From JACMJL01 sp963791805 (lineage in GTDB: Bacteria; Bacillota; Clostridia; Clostridiales; Clostridiaceae), in assembly GCA_963791805.1 (NCBI GenBank), contig CAWBTU010000006.1:372001-436000 (forward strand): DNA of 64,000 bases. Reading direction: 5' to 3'. This document shows, piece by piece, positions 26,101 to 35,100 of the stretch (positions are counted from its first letter, which is position 1; the number at the start of each line of letters is the position of its first letter). The position numbers and the translations under genes are program-made. The notes under the pieces are model-generated. The model was not told where the DNA came from and searched no databases. It saw only the letters and a list, made by a program, of their open reading frames with translations.

Positions 26101-29100
26101 AATTAAAATTTACAGCTATAACGACCCAAACTCAACCGATTCATATAAAGGAAGATATCAATCCTACCCATGGAAGTGTAAATGGTTTAGTAGGAGTTTT
26201 GGGAAAGGAATTTACAAACTGGCAGGTAAAACTAATAGATATAGAAAGAAATAGTAAACTTCCAGTAAAAGAGATGATTTTTCTATCAAATAAAATGGAG
26301 GAAAATGGATATGTATATCGAGGAGAAAAGTGGTATAAACAGAGTTTGTGCGAAGTAGAATGCCACATAGAAGAAACAGTATTTAGACAAGGAGGAGTAT
26401 ATGTTGTTATAGGTGGAGCAGGAGGATTAGGTGAAGTATGGAGTCAATATGTAATTGAAAAGTATAAAGTACAGGTGATATGGATAGGAAGAAGAAAAAA
26501 AGATGATAACATAAGTGAAAAGATAGAAAAACTATCCCAAATCGGACCGAAGCCCTATTATATATCAGCAGATGCAACCGATGAGAAGAGTCTTGAAGAA
26601 GCATATAAAAAGATAAAACAAAGATATGGAAATATACATGGAATCATTCATTCTGCAATAGTATTGGTAGATCAAAGTCTTTCTAACATGGATGAAGAAC
26701 GATTTAAGCTTGGCTTATCAACAAAAGTAGATGTAAGTGTTTGTTTAGGGAAAGTATTTCAAAAAGAACGCTTAGATTTCGTAATATTTTTTTCTTCAAT
26801 GATATCATTTAATAAAATAGCAGGACAAAGCAATTATGCGGCTGGAAGTACGTTTAAGGATATATTTGCCCATCAATTAGCGAGAGAATGGAATTGCAAG
26901 GTCAAAGTGATTAATTGGGGTTATTGGGGTACGGTAGGAATAGTAGCATCGGAATTATATCGAATCAAAATGAGCATGTTAGGGCATGAATCAATTGATC
27001 CACAAGAAGCCATGGAAGTGGTTGAAGTGTTGTTAGCATGTCAGTTAAACCAGTTAAGCTATGAGAAAATAAATCAAAATATAGGTAATAAACACATTAA
27101 AGAAGAAATAATTGTTACTTATCCAGAGGTTAATACAAATAATTATTTTATAAATAATACAGTATCGGATAAAGATAGTACATCTGAGTATATTGATGTG
27201 GAAAGTGGAATTAATTTAGATGAAAAAGTATCCATTACTGTAGAGGAGGAAAAACATAAAGAATATAAACTAAAGGGAGGATTACAATTAGAGTTTATGG
27301 ATGATATAGTCTGTAAAATATTGTGGACTCACTTAGAAGAATTAGGGTTATTCAAGAAAAAGTATACAACAAGACTAGAAATAAAACAGGCATTAGATTT
27401 ATTAAATATGTATGATGATTGGTTAGATAAAAGTATAGACATGTTAGTAAGTAATTGCTTTTTAGAATATAAAGATAACCAATTATGCAATATAACAAAA
27501 ACAGTATATGACAAAGAAAGTGTTTGGAAAGAGTGGATAAGATTAAAAGATATATGGATAAAAGAGCCTAATACTACATCTCACACAGAATTATTAGATG
27601 TAACCTTGAAGGTATTACCACAGATACTTTCAGGTAAAGTGCAAGCCACAGATGTTATATTTCCAAATTCATCAATGGAGTTAGTAGAGGATATATACAA
27701 AAATAATGAAGTTTCAGACTATTATAATGAAATATTAGTAGAAAACTTAATAAATTATGTTAAAGCAAGGATTAAAGAGAACCCAGCAACAAGTATTAGA
27801 ATAATAGAAATAGGCGCCGGTACAGGTGGCACAAGTGAAGTAGCTTTTGAAAAATTAAGACCATATAGTAAAAACATTAAGGAGTATTGTTACACTGATA
27901 TATCCACAGCATTTTTATTGTATGCTAAAGAAAAATATCAGGAAGCTAATCATTATCTAACATACAAAATATTAAATATTGAAGAACCAATACTTAGTCA
28001 GGGATTTGAAGAAGGCTGGTATGATGTTGTATTAGCTACTAATGTTATACATGCAACTAAAAATATTCGAAATACATTGAAGAATGCAAAGGGATTACTA
28101 ACTAAAAATGGTGTAATCATGTTGAATGAAATAAGCAGGCACTCCATATTTACCCATATGACATTTGGATTATTAGAAGGTTGGTGGAAGTACGAAGATA
28201 AGTCAGTGAGAATACCAGGAGGTCCAGGATTATATCCAGAGATGTGGAAATCTATATTAGAAAGCGAGGGGTTTGAATCAGTATACTATACATTAGGTAA
28301 AGTAGATACATTGGGACAACAAATAGTGATAGGAGTAAGTAATGGAGTAATTCGTCGAAAATGTGATGTTAAAGAGAGAGCCCCTAAAAAGAAGCCTGCA
28401 ACACTAGAAATATCTAATTTAACAACAGTAGAAACACCTAAATTAGCATTACTAGAAAAAAGAATATCTAAAACAATAGAAAATAGAGATGATTTTGATG
28501 ATTTATTGGTAGAAAGAAGTACCTGGTATATCAAAGAAATTGTAGGGAAAACATTAAAGATACCAGTAGACAGAATGGATGCTTCAGAATTATTGGGAAA
28601 ATACGGAGTTGACTCAATTGTAGTAATGCAGCTAACCAATAACATGAAAAAAGTATTGCCGAATGTAACTACAACTCTATTCTTTGAATGCCAAACAATA
28701 GATGAATTAGTTAAGTATTTTTTGAAGACCCAAAGAGAAAAGATGAAATCGTTAGTTGGTTTAGAAGATATGGATAAGGTTACAGTACATTATAATCAAA
28801 AGAATAAAGGTATATTGAAAGAACAACAAGGTAATGAACAAAGATTTTTAAACAAAGAATCTTTCCCAAAGGATGAAAATAGAAATGCTCATACGATTGA
28901 AGATGTGGCTATAATAGGACTAGCTGGACGATATCCGAAGGCGAATAATGTGGAGGAGTTCTGGGGTAATCTGGAAAAAGGTATAAATTGTATAGTGGAG
29001 ATTCCTAAAGAACGTTGGGACTGGAGACAATATTTTGGAGAAGAAAAGGGAAAAGAAGATACCATGTACACCAAATGGGGTGGTTTTATAGAAGATATTG

Positions 29101-32100
29101 ATAAATTCGACCCATTTTTCTTTAATATTTCACCAGCAGAAGCTGAACGAATGGATCCACAGGAGCGTTTATTTCTTGAAACCGCATATGCTTGCATAGA
29201 AGATGCTGGCTATACGCCGCAAGGATTAAGCGAGAATAAAAAAGTGGGTGTATTTGTAGGAGTAATGAACAACCATTATCCAACAGGTGCGAAACATTGG
29301 TCAATTGCGAATAGAGTATCATATTCAATGAATTTTAATGGTCCAAGTATGGCGGTAGATACGGCATGTTCCTCATCGTTAACATCTATACATCTAGCGT
29401 TAGAAAGTATACATAGTGGTACCAGTGAGTGTGCTATTGCAGGTGGTGTTAACCTTATTGTATCAGCAGAACACTATTTAAAGCTATCATCATTAACAAT
29501 GTTATCATCAGGTGATAAGTGTAAAACATTTGGTGAACAAGCGGATGGTTTTGTAGATGGAGAAGGAGTAGGCGCAATTATCTTAAAGCCATTAAAAAAA
29601 GCAATAAATGATGGAGATCATATATATGGAGTTATAAAAGGCAGTAGTGTTAATGCAGGTGGAAAAACAAATGGATATACAGTACCTAATCCAAATGCAC
29701 AAAATGAACTAATAATCGATGCATATAAAAGAGCAAATATCAATGCGAGATATATTAGTTATATAGAAGCTCATGGAACAGGAACAGCTTTAGGAGATCC
29801 TATTGAAATAGCGAGTTTAAAAAAGGCATTTGAAATAGACACTAAAGAAAAACAGTTTTGTCACATAGGGTCTGTAAAATCTAATATTGGACATTGTGAA
29901 AGTGCAGCAGGGATTGCGGGAGTAACAAAAGTATTATTACAACTGAAATACAATCAATTAGTGCCATCACTACATTCTGAGAAGTTAAATCCAAATATTA
30001 ATTTTAACAACACACCTTTTGTGGTTCAACATAAGTTAGAAAAATGGGAAAGGTTAATAATAGATAATCATGAAATACCTAGAATTTCAGGGGTATCTGG
30101 ATTTGGCGCTGGAGGAGCAAATGCACATATTATTATCCAGGAGTATATAGATGACAGAAATAATAAAGAAACAAGGCTAAAACCAGGTGAGCGAGTAGCG
30201 ATTGTGTTATCTACAAGAAAAGAAGAACAATTGCATAATAAAGTAAAACAATTACTTACTGCAATAAAGGAAAACAAGATATCTGATAAAGAGTTAATAA
30301 ATTTAGCATATACTTTACAAGTAGGTAGAGAAGAGATGGAAGAGCGATTAGGGTTCATTGTCTCATCCATTAGTGAACTGAAGGAAAAATTAGAGCAGTT
30401 TATATATGGAGTGGAAAATACTTCATCTCTGTATTGTTGTAAAGCAAGAAAAAGTAATATTATGGTAGATGCATTCGAAACAGATAGAGAATTGCAAGAA
30501 GTAATTGAAAAGTGGGTGCAGAATAATAAACTTGAAAAAATTATCGAGTTTTGGGTACAAGGTGTTTCAATTAGATGGAATATACTGTATGGAGATAATA
30601 AACCAACTAGAATAAGTCTACCAACTTATCCTTTTGAAAAAGAAAGCTATTGGATACATTCTAGCGAAACATATATTAATCCAACAAAAATTGAGACTGT
30701 AAAGAAGAAAGATTATAATAATCAGAAAAAGAAATCTTTTGATAATAATAAAAATATGGACGACTTAAAAAATAGGACGATTGATTATCTTAAGAATATG
30801 TTTTCTAGTGTTAGTAAGATGCCTATTGAGAGGATAGAGACGGATGTTACATTGGATGCTTATGGCATTGATTCTATTATGATAAGACAGTTATCTAGCC
30901 TATTAGAATCAGAATTTGAAGATTTTTCGCCAACTATATTTTTTGAATACCAAGATATAGATTCTTTAGCTAAATATCTAATGAATAAGTATGAAAAGAT
31001 ATTAATGAATATGTTCCAACTTAAAGAGAACGAAGTTGAGAATGAAGTCGAACATGGAGACGATGACAATTTATTGGAATTCAATATAATAGAGCATCAA
31101 AGACCAATGCTTAAATCCCAAAAGAAAGAACTGCCATCGCAAGATGATTCTTCAAAGCAAAATGATATTGCAATAATAGGTATGTCGGGTAGATATCCTC
31201 AAGCAAAAGACCTTCAAGCATTTTGGGAAAATATAAAAAATGGAAGAGATTGTGTTAGTGAAATACCAATAGAACGCTGGGATTATAAGTGCTATTTTGA
31301 AGAAGGCATACTAAGCAGTAACAAAATCAATAGTAAATGGGGTGGATTTATTCAAGATGTTGATAAATTTGATCCACTATTCTTTAATGTGATGCCTGAA
31401 GAAGCAGAAAGAATGGATCCTCAAGAACGATTATTCTTGCAATGTGTGTATGAAACAATTGAAGATGCTGGATATACAAAAGAAAGATTAAGAAAAGTAA
31501 CTAATGATGGTATTGAAGGCAATGTCGGGGTTTATGTTGGTGTAACTTTTTCAGAATATCAATTCTATGGTATTGAAAGTCAAGCTCTAGGTAAACCGAT
31601 GGCTTTCTCAGGTATTCTATCATCCATTGCTAACCGTGTATCTTATTACTGTAATTTTAATGGACCAAGTATGGCAATAGATAGTATGTGTTCATCATCG
31701 TTAACTGCACTACATGTAGCCTGCGAAAGTATTAAGCAGGGCGGATGCAAAATGGCAGTTGTAGGTGGTGTAAATTTATCATTGCACCCTAACAAATACC
31801 TATTCCTAAGTCAGTACAATTTCCTTTCAAGCAAGGGAAGGTGTGAAACATTTGGTGATAAAGGGGATGGATATGTATCAGGTGAAGGGGTAGGTGCAAT
31901 CTTATTAAAACCTTTAACACAAGCGGAAGCAGATGGTGACCATATTTATGGAGTTATCAAGTCTACAGCAATTAACCATGGCGGTAAGACAAACGGATAT
32001 TCAGTACCTAATCCACAAGCACAATCTGATGTAATATTTAAGGCATTGAAGGATGCAAATATTAATCCAAGAAGCATTAGCTATATTGAAGCTCATGGTA

Positions 32101-35100
32101 CAGGAACTTCAATAGGTGATCCAATTGAAATAGCAGGTATTACTAAAGCTTTCCGTCAGTATACAGATGAGAATAGTTTTTGTGCAATTGGCTCTGTAAA
32201 AAGTAATATAGGTCACTTAGAAGCAGCAGCTGCTGTTGCAGGTATAACAAAGGTATTGTTACAGATGAAATATAAGCAGTTAGTACCTAGCTTGCATTCA
32301 GAAGTTCTAAATACAAATATTGCTTTCCATAAGACGCCGTTTAAAGTACAAAGAGAATTGGAAGCATGGAATCGACCAACATTAGATATAGATGGAGAGC
32401 AGAGAGAATATCCTAGAATTGCTGGGGTATCTTCATTTGGTGCTGGTGGCGCAAATGGTCACGTTATTATAGAAGAGTATATCCCTAATGATGAGGAATA
32501 TACTGAAATAGTTATAAACAATGAACCTATGTTAATAGTTCTGTCAGCGAGAAGTAAAAGTCAATTAACATTGCAAGCGGAGCGATTATTAGAAGCAATA
32601 ACAAGGCAAGAATTAGGAGATAAAGATTTGATTCATATAGCATATACGCTTCAAGTTGGTCGTGAAAGCATGGATGAGCGATTGGGCTTCTTAACAAATT
32701 CAATTAATGATTTAAAAAACAAACTTGAATATTATGGAAAAGGTAAGAAGCAAATAGCAAATTGTTATCGTAATCAAGATAAAAAGCAAAAGAACCTCCT
32801 TTCATTATTTATGAATACAGAAGAATTGCAAGAATCAATCAACAGATGTATTGAAAAGAAAAAGTTCATTACATTAATTGAATTGTGGGTAGAGGGCTTA
32901 GATATTGATTGGAACAAGTTATATGAAAATTACAGACCTAAACGTATGAGCTTACCAACTTATCCATTTGAACAGGAAAGTTATTGGCATGGTATAGATA
33001 CTGTTTCGAGAACCATTAGTATAGCAGAAAATGAAATAATTGATGATGAGAGAGACGATATTTATGAAGAGATAAACAGTATGATTCTACAACCAGTTTG
33101 GAAAAAGACAGAGGTGCAACATGAGAATCAGGCTGTTGAGGCGAATCTGAAAAGACATATCATATTTTGTGAACTAACTGGGAATGCAATTGTAGATCAA
33201 GTTAAAGCAAATGTAAAAGATGCAACTTGTCACGTGCTTTCTATGAAAGCGGGATCTATTGAGCAAATATATGAATATTATGGAAGAGAAATCTTTAAAT
33301 TTGTAAAAGAGATAATGATAGATTCATCCAAAGAGCAAGTACTTGTGCAACTTGTCATTTTTAGTAAGGATGAAAAAGTGACATTAAAAGGACTAGGTAG
33401 TATTTTAAAAACAGCAAGGTTAGAGAATCCTAAGTTCAATTATCAATTAATTATTTTACCTGTAGAAAGCACTTCAAAGGATGTTGTTGAGAAAATAGAA
33501 GAAAATGTTTTATGTTTGAATCATAGAGAGATTAAATATGAGAGTGGTATTCGATATGTGCATCAAATAGAAGCACTTGAAGAGATGGACTTAAGTGAAC
33601 AGAGAATACCTTGGAAAGAAGATGGTATGTACTTAATAACTGGAGGATTAGGTGGACTTGGGTTAATTTTTGCTAATGAAATAGCTGATCAAGTAAATCA
33701 TGCAAAAATTATTCTTACAGGAAGATCGCCTTTAAATAGCAATAAAATTTCTGAAATAGAAAATGTGAAATCAAAAGGGGCAATTGTTGAATATAAGCAA
33801 GTAGATATTGCTAATAAGGAGAATGTTGCTCAATTAATTAAAGCTGTTCAAGAAATACATGGTGGATTAGATGGTATCATTCATAGTGCTGGTGTAATTA
33901 ATGATGATTATATCATTAACAAAACTGAAGAAGAATTCACAGAAGTCTTTAAGCCTAAAGTAGTAGGTCTTATGAATTTAGATGCTTGTACAAAAGATAT
34001 TCAGATGGACTTTATGGTATTGTTTTCATCTGAAGTGACGGAATTCGGAAATATAGGTCAAGCGGATTATGCAGCGGCAAATGCTTTCATGGATTCATAT
34101 ACAATTTATCGTAATCAGTTAGTTAAGGAAGGAAGACGTTATGGGAAAACTGTAACAATTAACTGGCCACTTTGGGAAAGTGGTGGTATGCGTATTGATA
34201 AAGACATTGTAAATCTCATGTTTGAAGCAACAGGTATGTTACCAATGAAAACAGAGACGGGAATAAATGCTTTATACCAAGCGTTAATACAAGACAAAGA
34301 TAGAATCATGGTTGTTGAAGGAGATATTGAAAAGATAAACCAAGTAGTCTTGGCTAATGAAGAAGTTGTCGTTAAGTTAGATGAGACGTTAGAAGAAATT
34401 AGTGACAACGACTTAAGGGAAAAAATTATGCAAAAGTTAGTAGCTTTGTTTGGAAAAAGCTTGAAGTTAAATGCAGATAAAATTGATGTAGAAGATGAGT
34501 TTGACATTTATGGTGTGAATTCAGTAAAACTAATGGTACTTAATCAAAAACTTTCAACACATTTTAATAATCTACCAGGGACAGTTTTCTTTGAAAACCG
34601 TACAATATCTCAGTTAGGGGAATATCTGATTGATGGATATACAAATGAATGTAGAGTGTGGATAAGTAGCGGTAAAGAACTAGTAAAGAAAAAAAAAATA
34701 AAGCAAGAGAAATCTTTCAAATTTGATGCAATTAAGAGTAGGAGAAATACAAAAGCAATTAAAGAAGTAAGAAGTACAATAGATAAAAGAAAAGCAAATA
34801 TCATAAAAGAGACAAAAGTAATGGGAGAAGCAGAAGTATCAGTAACTAATACAAAGAAACTAATAGATGACGAATCAAAATCTTATGAACCAATTGCAAT
34901 CATCGGTGTAAGTGGGCGTTTCCCACAAGCGGATAATATTGAAACATTTTGGGACAATTTAATACATCAAAGGAGTTGTATTAAAGAGATTCCTGAGGAG
35001 CGTTGGTCATTAAATGGTTTCTATACTCAGGATAAAGAAGAAGCTCTTGCTAAGAAAATGAGTTTCAGTAAATGGGGAGGTTTCTTAGAAGGTTTTGCAG

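Noticed and set aside
28286..28645. Minus-strand open frames of 100-120 codons inside the PKS genes
   Set aside because: They mirror the coding strand of well-supported domains, lack ribosome sites and show no recognisable family; they are shadow frames.
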